A stretch of DNA of 64,000 bases, from assembly GCA_031771865.1 (NCBI GenBank), contig JASISA010000041.1:1116001-1180000 (forward strand). The letters run 5' to 3'. Of the stretch, positions 10,703-20,262 are shown in pieces. Each line of letters opens with the position of its first letter. Position 1 is the stretch's first letter. Source of the stretch: Nothophaeocryptopus gaeumannii. Its lineage: Eukaryota; Ascomycota; Dothideomycetes; Mycosphaerellales; Mycosphaerellaceae. The translations under genes and the position numbers were made by a program. The notes beneath the pieces were generated by a model. It saw nothing but the letters and a program-made list of their open reading frames with translations. It did no database searches and was not told the origin of the DNA.

Positions 10703-11018
10703 ACGCTTGTCCGTGGACGATTTATTGTAACGAGGGGAAGAAGGCATATTGGGATGGCAAGGATGAGACGGCGACTGAGTAAGGCGCTGCAGAGGAGACG
10801 AATGGGCAAGCGTCAGTTGATGGCGTGAGTTGACTGTCGGAATACATTCTGCTCCTAGTTGCTGGCATGATCATCTCTCGGCCACTACAACTGCCAATCC
10901 CAGACCCAAACGCTCCTGCGCTCATCCCACCAAGGCTACCACGGACTTCCATTCACCGCCACCCACCCATACCCATTCGGCGTCTCCTTGCCGAACTCAT
11001 CCTAGAAAGCAGATCCGA

Positions 11019-11620
11019 GTCGCGCCCAATCATGCTCCGTTGGCACCTTTCCTCACCATGTCAACGTCTGCGGCTTCGCGTCCTTTACGCCTTCTCTCAA
11101 GTCGACCAAGAAGCCATGCCCATTGATCGCGCCATCGATCCTGTGGTCAATACCGAGGAATTTGAAGAAGACGCTTGCGATGTACCATCCCGTAGCTCTT
11201 CCTTCGTCGATGTATGGACGGGACAGACGATTATGGCATTCTGCCTTGACCTCTCTCGATCTGGTAAGCCATGTGGAAACAGCGCCTGAAGTCGAGCCAT
11301 GACGCATTGCTGTAGGCGGGAGCCTGCGGATACGAAAGGTGGAACCCAGGAACAGTCGCGATCGTCGTCGTCGCGCGTGCCGTCAATGCGGGCAGCAAAG
11401 CAGCGTTTGTCGGCGATGGGAAAGTATACAGCGACACAAGTCCGGCAGCCGTATGTCGCTATACCTTTGGCTTCATGGATTGTACCGTCAGGGTCGTGAT
11501 GCTCGATGGGTACATTCAAGATGCCATCCTGGCTTTGGGCAGTGCTGAAGAAGTACTTGTCGTTCTTTGGTCTGTGGCCGAATGTGATGTCTTGCTGATA
11601 GCCTGACTTCTGTGCAGAGC
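11019..11620 (-). pseudogene. Orphan gene family, near-complete copy ii, with one frameshift
   Basis: On the minus strand a frame open from about 11620 reads FGHRPKNDKYFF, GILNVPIEHHDPDG, CRTCVAVYFP, KRCFAARIDG and ARLQALFPHGLP, followed by IIVCP. The family similarity then moves to another frame (RATGWYIASVFFKFLG, AINGHGFLVDLRE) and ends with a stop just after TLTW. The N half matches copy iii, the C half copy i. One frame change near 11210-11230 and a stop at about 11050 make it a probable pseudogene; an unrecognised intron is an alternative. No known domain recognised. Confidence 0.45.
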
Positions 11621-11829
11621 TTGCTTAGATTTTCCAAGCTCGACGACCGCGGCCTGATAGGTGGAATCATGAGCAAGCGTCGCTCTGCTCTCATTTTTGT
11701 AGACGTCTTCCTGCCGGAGTGAAGCGTGAGGCAGAAGGCTCAGATGGCCTCGTTTAAGCGAGACGCTTCCTTTCAGGCGATCGAACTTTGGCGAGCCTTC
11801 TAGATCATTCCTGAAGCAAACAAAGTATT

Positions 11830-12190
11830 GTGACAAGCGCGAGGATGCCCTCGTACCTTGAGATCGCCATTAGGGCGAACATTCATTTTGCACTCCACAT
11901 CACTCCCGCAATCCTCTCCAGAGACATGGAAGCTGATACCTTTATGGTGAACGGCGACGAGACTGACCCTCAATCCAAAAGCTATCTTCATCTCTATCAT
12001 GGTCAGGGTGGTGTTTTCAAGCTGCCGATCATTCACAGGCATCCCAACGGAACAGAAGAAAAGATCCCGGCTATCGGTACACCAGGATATTGCACCTGCG
12101 TTGGCGTCTTCATGCCTCTCTTGGAAAATTGTGTTTAAATTGTGTTTTCGCCGCGCACATCGATGCCCACACGGTATATCCGTTGGAGCA
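11830..12190 (+). pseudogene. Orphan gene family, N-terminal copy iii, broken by an 11-bp duplication
   Basis: The plus frame reads AIRANIHFALHITPAIL, then GQGGVFKLPIIHRHPNG, YCTCVGVFMPLLENCV and a stop. Copy ii has GILNVPIEHHDPDG and CRTCVAVYFP at the same spacing. The next family motif FAAHIDAHTVYP is present only after skipping a direct near-repeat AATTGTGTTTA at 12127-12148, which introduces the stop. Beyond about 12190 no family sequence continues. Copies ii and iii are divergent neighbours. Confidence 0.45.
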
Positions 12191-13046
12191 AATGTCGGCG
12201 GTGTCGTCCGAAGAGGATACCAGTATGATGATCAAATCAATAGCAGTGACGTGGCAGTAGAGCTCACTATCTTATGTACTCGCGACTCAGTATCGGTATT
12301 TTGCGCTTGGGTACGTTTACTCAGCGTGTCCCGACAGCTGTATCCTTGTTATAGCGGCGTTGCTGATGATTGAGGGGTTGAGGAAATCGGACAGGCGGCC
12401 GATTAGGAGTGAGGCATCAATATAGTCTCGCTGTCATATTCGCAGATTTTGCTAGCCATTCGGGCACTGATGGGCTTCAATGGGTGACTTTTGTGAGGCG
12501 GCTGGATCCAAGTTTCAGTTTCAGGACTACATGCCGAGGAACTGATGCCGGCTTCGTGGCGTTCATGTGCCGTCAATGGGAATCCGTGTCAGGTCAATGC
12601 CGCTGCCAAGGTCACCGACAGAGTGTCGTGCAGCCATCGCGCAGCCATCGTGCAGCATGTGGTTGATGTAGGCGCGTGGTTGGTCTGGAACAAACGGCAG
12701 AGGAGGCAGCTGCAATGCATGTGAATGTTCGGGTGAAAGATCCACATATCGGGCAACCGCGGCCTGCCAAGACTCGCGTGCCTGCCTGACCAGCTTGATG
12801 CCGGCAGGGCAGGGGTGCTGAAACGAGCGAGAGCGTGACGTCGAGCAACGGGAACCTCAGGCGATCGGGGTCAACCAGGTTTCGCCTTCACCGCGCCCAT
12901 GTGTTACCTGTAACTTGTCACGTAAGGCTGGCAAACTACACTGCCTCGAGACAGCCATCTTCTATCAATTTCACCAAGAAAGAAATGTCGACATAGGCCA
13001 AGTACTCCACTTACCATCACTCACTACCCGCACACCGACATTCAGC
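12191..13046. other. Intergenic, nothing supported
   Basis: No frame on either strand resembles a known protein or the local orphan family. The last ~130 bases before 13047 are the leader of the next gene; an in-frame upstream ATG at 12915 would add 44 residues, but the ATG at 13047 is preferred because the extension does not look like protein. Confidence 0.35.
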
Positions 13047-13754
13047 ATGGCTCACCACAGCGAGTACGGCGACTATGACAGCGATGCCTCCACCCACTAC
13101 TCCAAGCCCAGCAGGAGACGCCGCGGCACACGATATCACTCCCCATCCTTAGAAGAGCCGCGCTATCGAGAACGACCGCGTTATCAGCGCCGCTATTCCT
13201 CCCCATTGCGCGAACATGAGAAGACCAGTGGAGGGAAGACTGGCACATTCATCAAGCTCGGACTCGGTATAGCATTCGTACATGTCGTTGCGACCGCCGT
13301 CGGTGAGTGGATGAAGAACAAGGAGCAAGAAAAAGAGAAGCAAGAGAAGCGATATCATCGAGAGAAGCGTGAAGCTTTTGAGAAGGCGAAGGCCAAGCGA
13401 CGTAAGGAAGAAGAGAGACATGAGCAACAGCGCGCCCGGGAAGAAGAAGAATACGAGAGAGAGAGGAAGAAGCCAGCGGAGCGAGAAGAGATCATCAGAA
13501 CCGGTAGACGCATAGCGTATGTGCCCATGGATGACGAGAGAAGCGACGACGAACCATCAGAGGTGAGAAGGATCGAGGCGCCGCCTGAAGATTGCCACGG
13601 GGACGATGACTTCGACGAGTACGAGAACTACCCGCTTCCGCCAAGCCGAGCGCCGTCTGTGGCCGCAAGGAGCAGAAGTCGATATGGCAGAAACAGGAGT
13701 GTACATCCCAAAGACGATCGGAGTCGGAGCAGGTCGCCCGTGGAGGTCACCTAA
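13047..13754 (+). CDS. Basic, charged coiled-coil protein with one hydrophobic segment, unknown function
   Basis: ATG at 13047 gives 235 residues. The N terminus is Ser/Arg/Tyr-rich (DSDASTHYSKPSRRRRG). A single hydrophobic helix (IKLGLGIAFVHVVATAV) at about residues 70-87 could anchor it in a membrane. A long Glu/Lys/Arg helix of about 70 residues follows, then an acidic patch and an RS-rich tail. This N-basic/TM/charged-helix/RS layout is common in orphan ascomycete proteins. It is the only clearly intact frame in the 6-17 kb accessory zone. No catalytic motif is seen. Confidence 0.6.
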   Translation: MAHHSEYGDYDSDASTHYSKPSRRRRGTRYHSPSLEEPRYRERPRYQRRYSSPLREHEKTSGGKTGTFIKLGLGIAFVHVVATAVGEWMKNKEQEKEKQEKRYHREKREAFEKAKAKRRKEEERHEQQRAREEEEYERERKKPAEREEIIRTGRRIAYVPMDDERSDDEPSEVRRIEAPPEDCHGDDDFDEYENYPLPPSRAPSVAARSRSRYGRNRSVHPKDDRSRSRSPVEVT

Positions 13755-14461
13755 TACGCATTGCATGATTATTACAGATACATATATTCGCCTGCTGGTA
13801 TATGCGACGTAAAATGGCAAACAGATTGTCATGACTCCTTTCCTATGGTATCGTATCTTACGGGTCCATCTTCACGATTGAGAGCATTTGCTACAAAAGC
13901 AAGCATGTGAGGACTTTCACTGGGCACAAACCCAAGTGCCCAGCCCCGACAACCGTTAGCCACACTTCAAGATCAGAGGCCCCGCCATAGAAATGAGCGG
14001 TTCGTACCACAAAAGCCACCTTCCACCCACGACGGGCGACCTACCAATGTTTCCGACACCGCCACTATCCAAATTCAGCTCGCAGACTGGACTTGTCGCC
14101 CCAATATGGGAGCGAAGGTTAGAGCGTGTCGATACAGATCCCAAATTTGTCGTTCCCGACAAGCGAAGCTCGAGAGCTGTCGACATACATGCCATACGGG
14201 CCGAGTGATGCTAGTCGAGATACCGCGAGAAGGATCGCGTCAGTGGTTTTGGCATGGAGGGTCCGCGTCTCCTCTCATTGAGCGATGATGCACAAGCAAG
14301 GAAATCGACTTACAATGCATCGGTTTCGAAATTACATGGGATGTAGACTAGGTGCGGTCATTCGTCTTCTTTGCTGCATTACAGAGCTAGCATCTCCATC
14401 GGCTCAGAACGTCTAATCAGGTAGGCACTGAACCTACCGTCAATGCTTCAAACAAATTCTA
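13755..14461. other. Intergenic or relic sequence, no supported gene
   Basis: Overlapping frames of 60-80 codons occur on both strands around 13950-14290 but none has a recognisable motif. It could contain the decayed 3' part of the minus-strand orphan gene beginning at 14770. Confidence 0.3.
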
Positions 14462-14770
14462 TCAATGTGCGCTGCTTCTTACCACATTACATAAGTATGA
14501 GATGGGGTGACCATCGAAGCACAACTCCAAAATTTTGAGCCATACGACGGCGCCAGGCAAGGCCTCAGCGGTACCATTTGCCCGAGCAGCCTGCGCCTGT
14601 AGAGCTGCGCGCATCTGGCTCTGGACAATGCTTCCAATCGTGCCGCTGTAGTCCAAGGTGTTGACATCCTTGTCGTCTTGATCGTCGGTGGCGTTGCCAG
14701 CATTAGAGGTCTTTTGCGCTTTGGCAACCGGTTCCGGAGAAGTGTCATCGGCGGCTCTCTCCTTCGCCAT
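14462..14770 (-). CDS. Orphan protein A, N-terminal part, probably spliced or truncated
   Basis: The minus-strand ATG at 14768-14770 starts an acidic/Ala-rich 102-codon frame. Its second half, GSIVQSQMRAALQAQ to VVWLKILELCFDGHP, resembles DNIVQAQKAQALRDE to DIWLKIITKCLDACS in the neighbour at 15591-15878, so the two are likely paralogs. A GTAAGA donor-like site lies near the end of the frame (about 14486), so another exon may follow, but I could not identify it. Function unknown. Confidence 0.35.
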   Translation of the reverse strand: MAKERAADDTSPEPVAKAQKTSNAGNATDDQDDKDVNTLDYSGTIGSIVQSQMRAALQAQAARANGTAEALPGAVVWLKILELCFDGHPISYLCNVVRSSAH

Positions 14771-15147
14771 TCTCGCTGGTTGGTCTGCACGTGGGTCAAG
14801 CGATTGCTAAGCACCAATCAGGCAGTGGCGATCGAACCAACTCGTAGGCCGTCCAGTTTCTGCGGCATATCAGGCTTGAAGGTTGCGGGGTGCGAAGGTT
14901 GAAGATGGGTTGAAAACAGAGGGGGCCAAATATTTATACTGTGCCAAACAGCACAGATCATGTCGGCGCTAGCGTGCCTCGTTGTCGCGCATATGACCCA
15001 TTCTGCAGTATTCAGAGCCTCGGGCCATGAGCCTGATGGTCGTTGGTGAGTCGATGGCTGGAGGTGTAATGCTCCCATCCTATAACAAGCCTCTGAAGCT
15101 CAGAATCTGCTCCACGCCCCAACCAACCAAAACATATCAAACTCTTT

Positions 15148-15878
15148 TCAATCCAACTTCACTGGCTCCCCAGTAACACAAAGCCCCCATCGATCCATTC
15201 CCTTCCCACCAACATGATACTTGAAGTTGAGAACGCTGTACTTCGGCTCGGCACGATCGTCAAACTCGAATGTCTTACCGCAGGAAGCAGCAACTCCTCG
15301 ATTATGTTCGCACCAAAACCCAAACTCTTGCACCAGCGTCGGAACGCCTCTTTTACCAACTCCAAGGAATTCGATGAGCCTGCACACGAAGTCGAAGACG
15401 CTGTAGCTGCCGTCGTCGATGATTTCGACCTCCAGACTGTGCCATGGCATACTGTCGTAGCCGCGGAACACCCTGCAGAAGAGCTTCAGATCATTCAAGA
15501 TCTTGAAGAACCCCGTCCACGAAGTCTTCTTCTTCTCAAACGTGATTCCATATTCCTCATCCTATCCTGTCATTCTATTGAAAGCCTTCATCATCGAGTT
15601 CGAATGGACTTGAGCGCCTTGAAGTAGCTCAGGCGTGAAATGATGAGGTCGGATACAAGGAGATCTTCGCCTTCTCCTTCGTCGGATAGTTGAACGATAC
15701 GGTCGAGGATGGAGTGTGAGCAAGCGTCCAGGCATTTGGTGATGATCTTCAGCCAGATATCACGATGAAAGATAGGAGCGAAGCCGTTCCGTCGATTTCC
15801 CTCATCTCGAAGGGCTTGCGCTTTTTGGGCTTGGACAATATTGTCCATTGTGTTTTCGGACTCGGACGGTGTGACCAC
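15148..15878 (-). pseudogene. Orphan protein B, two open blocks separated by a frame change
   Basis: Block 1 (15591-15878) encodes the N terminus with IVQAQ and DIWLKIITKCLD; it shares these with orphan protein A. Block 2 (about 15560-15148) encodes EYGITFEKKKTSW, LNDLKLFCRVFRG, HSLEVEIIDDGSYSVFDFV, FGFWCEHNRG and a C terminus with GMDRWGLCVTGEP. Joining them needs one frame change and passes a TAG; no donor/acceptor pair with matching phase was found. It is either a pseudogene or has an unusual intron. The layout of block 2 (xxDL..., FEV, a FW/WF motif) resembles orphan protein C next door. Confidence 0.4.
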
Positions 15879-16319
15879 GTTAGTGGAGAGCTCGGTGTCG
15901 TCATGAATACGGCGAGTTGTCTTGAGAAGCTTGCCGTGGCGCTCGAGTGGGGTTTGACTCGCGGTTCTTTTGGTAGCTATTGAGGCGTCTGTAGCACAGT
16001 TGCGCCAATATGACCAACCACTGTAAGCTCAATATCCGCAGGTTTCGTAGTTGGATGTTGTTGAGTTGCAAGAAGGAAGAGGCGCGGGGACGACAATGAA
16101 GTTGATAATTGGCGCACGGGCCAGTCCAGCTAGCTTTCATGTGGTCGAATCAGCTGCCGCAGTGCTGACAGTTGCTCGTGAAGAAAGGGCGCCACGGGCG
16201 ATGATAGCTAGCCATTCACTACAAGACGTTTATCAGCGATGTGCTTGCAACTGCTCACCTTATGCACATGAAAGCCGGCATGGGCCTCCAATAACCGCCA
16301 CCACCACCGTCACATGTCC

Positions 16320-17398
16320 TCAATCCTCATCAACCTCATGCCACCAAAATTCCTCCCGCCTCAACCTCGCCACCCGCGATCCATACATGTGCGGATAAAA
16401 CTCATCATCAACTGCACGAGTCCGAGGCTCCGAGCTGTCCCAATCGAACTCATGCTTCCCACACCCGTTCTTGTACCCAAAGTCAAGAGCAAAGTACCCA
16501 TTTCCCCAATCATGCCAATTCTCGTACTCAAAGCCGTTGTCCTTCCAATTGAGGATATGACAGGCAGTAGGATAGTCCGGAACTTCCGGCATCTGTCCTG
16601 TCGGTCCACACGGCTGAACAAACCACTCCTCAAACCACAGACTGAGATCGCAGTGCAGATCGCGGACGTTGCGATGGACGAATCTGGTAGTCCGTCGAGG
16701 AAGCGAGACATGCGGACGCCGAGGTCGCCGCTGAGATGAACTTCAAACCGAAAGTGCATGCTGAGGTTGAAAAGACGCACTAGCTTGGAGAAGTCCTGCA
16801 AATCTCTCATGGTGTCGTGTAAGTCCGCCCAAGAGTCATCAGCCTCGAAGACCCAGTGACCGACATGTTGTGACATGTGCTGGTTTAGGATTCGACCGGT
16901 GTTGGCATCTAGAAGGCGCAAGGCTCGAAGCGATCTCAGGTAGGGCTGGAGGATCCAGAATGTTGCTTCTTCAGTTGTGTCCTCGTCGAAGTCGTAATCG
17001 GGGCAGGCTCGAGTGATGTCCCCGCGCAAGTCTTCACGGAACTTCTGAACAACCTTGTCAAACAGTGCGGTGGAGATGGTTCTGAGCGCGATGCCATCGC
17101 CTTGGTCGTTATGTTTCCGGCCGGGTTTGCTAGGATCGCCCACGGCGTCCGGTACGTGACCCTCTGTGGCAATGCCTTTTGGCGCACCGGGATGCTTCTT
17201 CGATTTCTTCGTTGACGGAATGTCAAAAGCATCGTCGGCACTTCTCTTGCTCGCAGTCCGGACGTGAGAGATTGGTCTGAGCGCAAGCGTTTTGGGTTTC
17301 GTCTTGGGGCTTTCGGCTCGTGGTTGCTCGTGCTGTGCTGTAACAGCTCTTACTTTGACCCATCCGCTCCTATTGTAGCTCCACCAGTCAGTCACCAA
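16320..17398 (-). CDS. Orphan protein C, start unresolved, likely frameshifted
   Basis: A minus-strand frame open from about 17398 reads a basic Lys/Ser/Pro-rich segment, then LRTISTALFDKVVQKF, ATFWILQPYLRSLRALRL, SWADLHDTMRDLQDFSKL and HFRFEVHLSG. At about 16690-16710 the sensible reading moves to another frame: RDLHCDLSLWFEEWFVQ, then a Trp-rich C terminus (WKDNGFEYENWHDWG, GYKNGCGKHEFDW) ending at 16320. No ATG precedes the first block; a frame starting with ATG at 17634 could supply a 5' exon. Part of a local run of three related orphan genes on one strand. Function unknown. Confidence 0.4.
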
Positions 17399-17963
17399 CG
17401 TATCTCGAACCTTCAGGTCAGAGAGACGTGCATGAATTGCGCTGCACCTGTCGCGACTGCAGGCTGAAGCAGCGGCCTCTCGCGCACAGGCAAACAGCGT
17501 CCATGAGCTTGCTGCTGCTCACGGACTGGTGGATCATTCTCTCCATTGAACTGCTTATTGCGGACAGGAAGTACCAAACGTCTCTTCACAAGAAAGTTCT
17601 CGACATCGACGTTGTCGACAGTACGGCGCTCCATGGCGGTTGCGATGTGGTGCCTAGAGCAGAAGCATCATCGGGAAACTGCGACATCAGCGTGATTGAG
17701 ACAATACGTCTAACTCAGGGTGCTAAATGGGAAGACTTACAGCGTTGCCGACGTTCACGGTCAGCGAAGTTAATGTTGAAGCTAGAAGTCTTGTTTGTTT
17801 ATCATCAGCTTTGGTGCCACACGCTTCCAGGTGCCAACGGCCGTTGGTTCCTTCCTTATACAGCAATCCCTTTGAACGCCACGCTAAGCCACGCACATGC
17901 CAGTGCAGTTGCGCCTTCATGCTGCAGCTGCAGCTGCGTGTGTTCACCAGCGACGACACTTCC

Positions 17964-19973
17964 TCAATCAGTCTCCATCTTAGTCTCAAACCAGCTTGTA
18001 ACAGCGTCAACCAAATCCTGCTTCTTCCCCGAAGTGCTCAAACCCTTGCCTCTCAGCCACTTCTTCAGCTCATCCATCTTATACGTTGTCACCTTCTTCT
18101 TCTGATAAGCCGCTCTCATCTCCGCATCTGTCACGCCATCATCATTAGCGTCTTCGTCCTTCGCCTTCTTGCTACGAGGGGCCGAAGACCAAGCCGTTGC
18201 TGTGCGTTTTGAGGCACCATTCGTAGCAGGCTTGATACTGTCGGCATTCTCTTGCAGCCATTTTCCGAATGCCTTGTCCAGCTTCTCGCCCCATTCCACC
18301 ACAAAGCCACCTGCTCTCTTGTCGATCTGTCGATACTTGGGAAGGGTTCTATCCTCCGGCTGCTCAGGCAGATCTTCCTCCAAAGCGAGTGCTTGCAGGA
18401 TGCGGAAGAACCATTGCAAGGCAGGGTTAGGGTATTTGTGCGGATCGTAGACTGCTTTCGGAAGCTGCAGCTGCTCGACGACCATCCGCATAGCGTCGAT
18501 TACATCGTCGGGAGCCACAACAAGATTCGTTTCTGGCGCACTTCGAATGTCATCTGCGAACGGCAAGGGCTTCACCCAGAGACCCGGAGGCATCTGCTGC
18601 TCGCCTTCCTCGTTTCTTGACTCGGCACCAGGAATGATTGCGGCAAGAGTTGGTGTGGCGTTCCGGCGAGGGATGTACCAAGCAAGACCCATCTTCTGAT
18701 CCTTGAGCAACTTTTGGTGAAGTGCCGAAAACACGCGAGTGGATCCGATGTAGTTCTCCTCTGATGGGTAGATGAAAGTGGACTTGTTGACAGTCGCCCA
18801 AAAAGGCAGCAGACTCAAGGGTTTGAAGCCAATGATGCGCATGATCGGCTCACCGAAGTCTTTGATCTTTGCGAACTCCTCCAACGAGAATGAGACCGTC
18901 TCGCCGCCAAACTTGAACGCTCTTCGCACTTCCGTCTTTTGCACTGTTCGAGCAGTGTCCTCATCCACAAGTTCCGTGTGGCCTTGAGCTATTTGCGCCT
19001 TGTCGCTGTCAGGCGGAAGATAGACGTACGTCGTCCTCTTGGGTTCCTGTCTCTTCAGGATTATGTAGCCTTTGATGCCAATCCTGAGGCCAGGTCCAAT
19101 CTCGAAAGGCACGCTACTGAAGAGCGCTCTTCTCGGCGCATTGCGACTAGCAACAGAAGAAAGGAGCGACTGTAGCAGACTGATGCCGTCCTTCGCTGTA
19201 GAACTCGCAGCTTTGATGTCGGCTGTCAGCGGCGCTGGAGCATCGGGGTCTGAAGGTGTCGAAGAGTACACAATGTCGTTGTAGAACTTGCTTCGATCGA
19301 ACGTATAGCCACGGTCCGGATGGGAAATAGGGAACAACTCGATGGTGACTCCGAGGTCGTACAAGTCCTTCGCTCTGACTGCCGCACTGTTCCTCTGGTC
19401 TCGATCCGTCGCATGCGGATAGTCGTTGTCCGTCACCAGAAACAGCCTCCTGGACGAGAAGTTGGGAGCCTTGGTCGTGAAGATCTGATTCGCGCAGAAC
19501 AGCACATTCGCCATGCTGACTTCATCTTTACTCGCCTGCAACACTTCTTTGGCCTCCTCTTCGTCCTCAACCAGATTCCGCAGTTGCTTGACGTCCGCGG
19601 CAGCGGGAACATCCAGATCCATCAACAAGTAACAATGCGGATATTGCCAATCGCGCCTGCCACTCTCATTGTCGCCTTCTTGAAACTTGGACTTCACGGT
19701 ATTGAACAGCAGGATTCCCATCATATCATTTGGATTGCTGATGATCCGCTGTTGCATGAGCGCGTATGCGCATTTGAGTGCTGCCAGAGTGGGCGAAAGA
19801 GCTGTATCGGGCTTCTTGAAATCTGCCTCGCACGGGCTGGTGAGCATGCTCTTGCTCGCGTCGATGGCGAAGAGTACTGCATCTTTGACTGTCTTGTAGC
19901 CAGACGCTTCTTCGACCTCCTCGTCCTCTTCATCATCCTCTTCCGGGTTCCGGTATGGTTTGTCGTCCGCCAT
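17964..19973 (-). CDS. ku70: ATP-dependent DNA helicase II subunit 1, Ku70
   Basis: A single-exon frame of 669 residues from the ATG at 19973 (MADDKPYRN); another in-frame ATG at 19994 is possible, but the shorter start matches the fungal Ku70 N terminus. Order: acidic N terminus; von Willebrand A-like domain from about residue 27 (AVLFAIDASKSM, LVTDNDYPH); Ku beta-barrel core (LRIGIKGYIIL, GFKPLSLLPFW, FIYPSEENYIGS); C-terminal arm (DVIDAMRMVVEQLQLP, NPALQWFFRILQALAL); a Lys-rich linker (PRSKKAKDED); and a final SAP domain (ELKKWLRGKGLSTSGKKQDLV). With Ku80 it forms the ring that binds double-strand DNA ends in the nucleus for non-homologous end joining and telomere protection. Full length, no lesions seen. 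Confidence 0.97.
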   Translation of the reverse strand: MADDKPYRNPEEDDEEDEEVEEASGYKTVKDAVLFAIDASKSMLTSPCEADFKKPDTALSPTLAALKCAYALMQQRIISNPNDMMGILLFNTVKSKFQEGDNESGRRDWQYPHCYLLMDLDVPAAADVKQLRNLVEDEEEAKEVLQASKDEVSMANVLFCANQIFTTKAPNFSSRRLFLVTDNDYPHATDRDQRNSAAVRAKDLYDLGVTIELFPISHPDRGYTFDRSKFYNDIVYSSTPSDPDAPAPLTADIKAASSTAKDGISLLQSLLSSVASRNAPRRALFSSVPFEIGPGLRIGIKGYIILKRQEPKRTTYVYLPPDSDKAQIAQGHTELVDEDTARTVQKTEVRRAFKFGGETVSFSLEEFAKIKDFGEPIMRIIGFKPLSLLPFWATVNKSTFIYPSEENYIGSTRVFSALHQKLLKDQKMGLAWYIPRRNATPTLAAIIPGAESRNEEGEQQMPPGLWVKPLPFADDIRSAPETNLVVAPDDVIDAMRMVVEQLQLPKAVYDPHKYPNPALQWFFRILQALALEEDLPEQPEDRTLPKYRQIDKRAGGFVVEWGEKLDKAFGKWLQENADSIKPATNGASKRTATAWSSAPRSKKAKDEDANDDGVTDAEMRAAYQKKKVTTYKMDELKKWLRGKGLSTSGKKQDLVDAVTSWFETKMETD

Positions 19974-20262
19974 TCTGAAGGGAAGTTCTGTCATTGATGT
20001 AGTCTTCGGTTTGTGACGAAGATACTGCACTCAAGACGAGTTCGCAGCACTGCGATTGATGTCGTTTGTAGGAGAGTGGCGTCCAAGGAGCGACTTCCAA
20101 GGCACCAATCGCGCTAAGAACGCGCTAGTCACGTGAAGTTCGGCGCCTGACGCTTTTCGGAAGCTGAAGTGATATCAAGTTCGAGGTCAAGTGAAGAGCA
20201 ACATTACCTTAGCACTATATAGAATACATGTCACATCCTATGCATTTTGTAGTCCATCCCAT

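Noticed and set aside
13993..14208. 71-codon plus frame
   Set aside because: No similarity; equally long frame on the other strand; cannot be told from chance.
19320..19997. 225-codon plus-strand frame
   Set aside because: Antisense shadow of the Ku70 vWA region.
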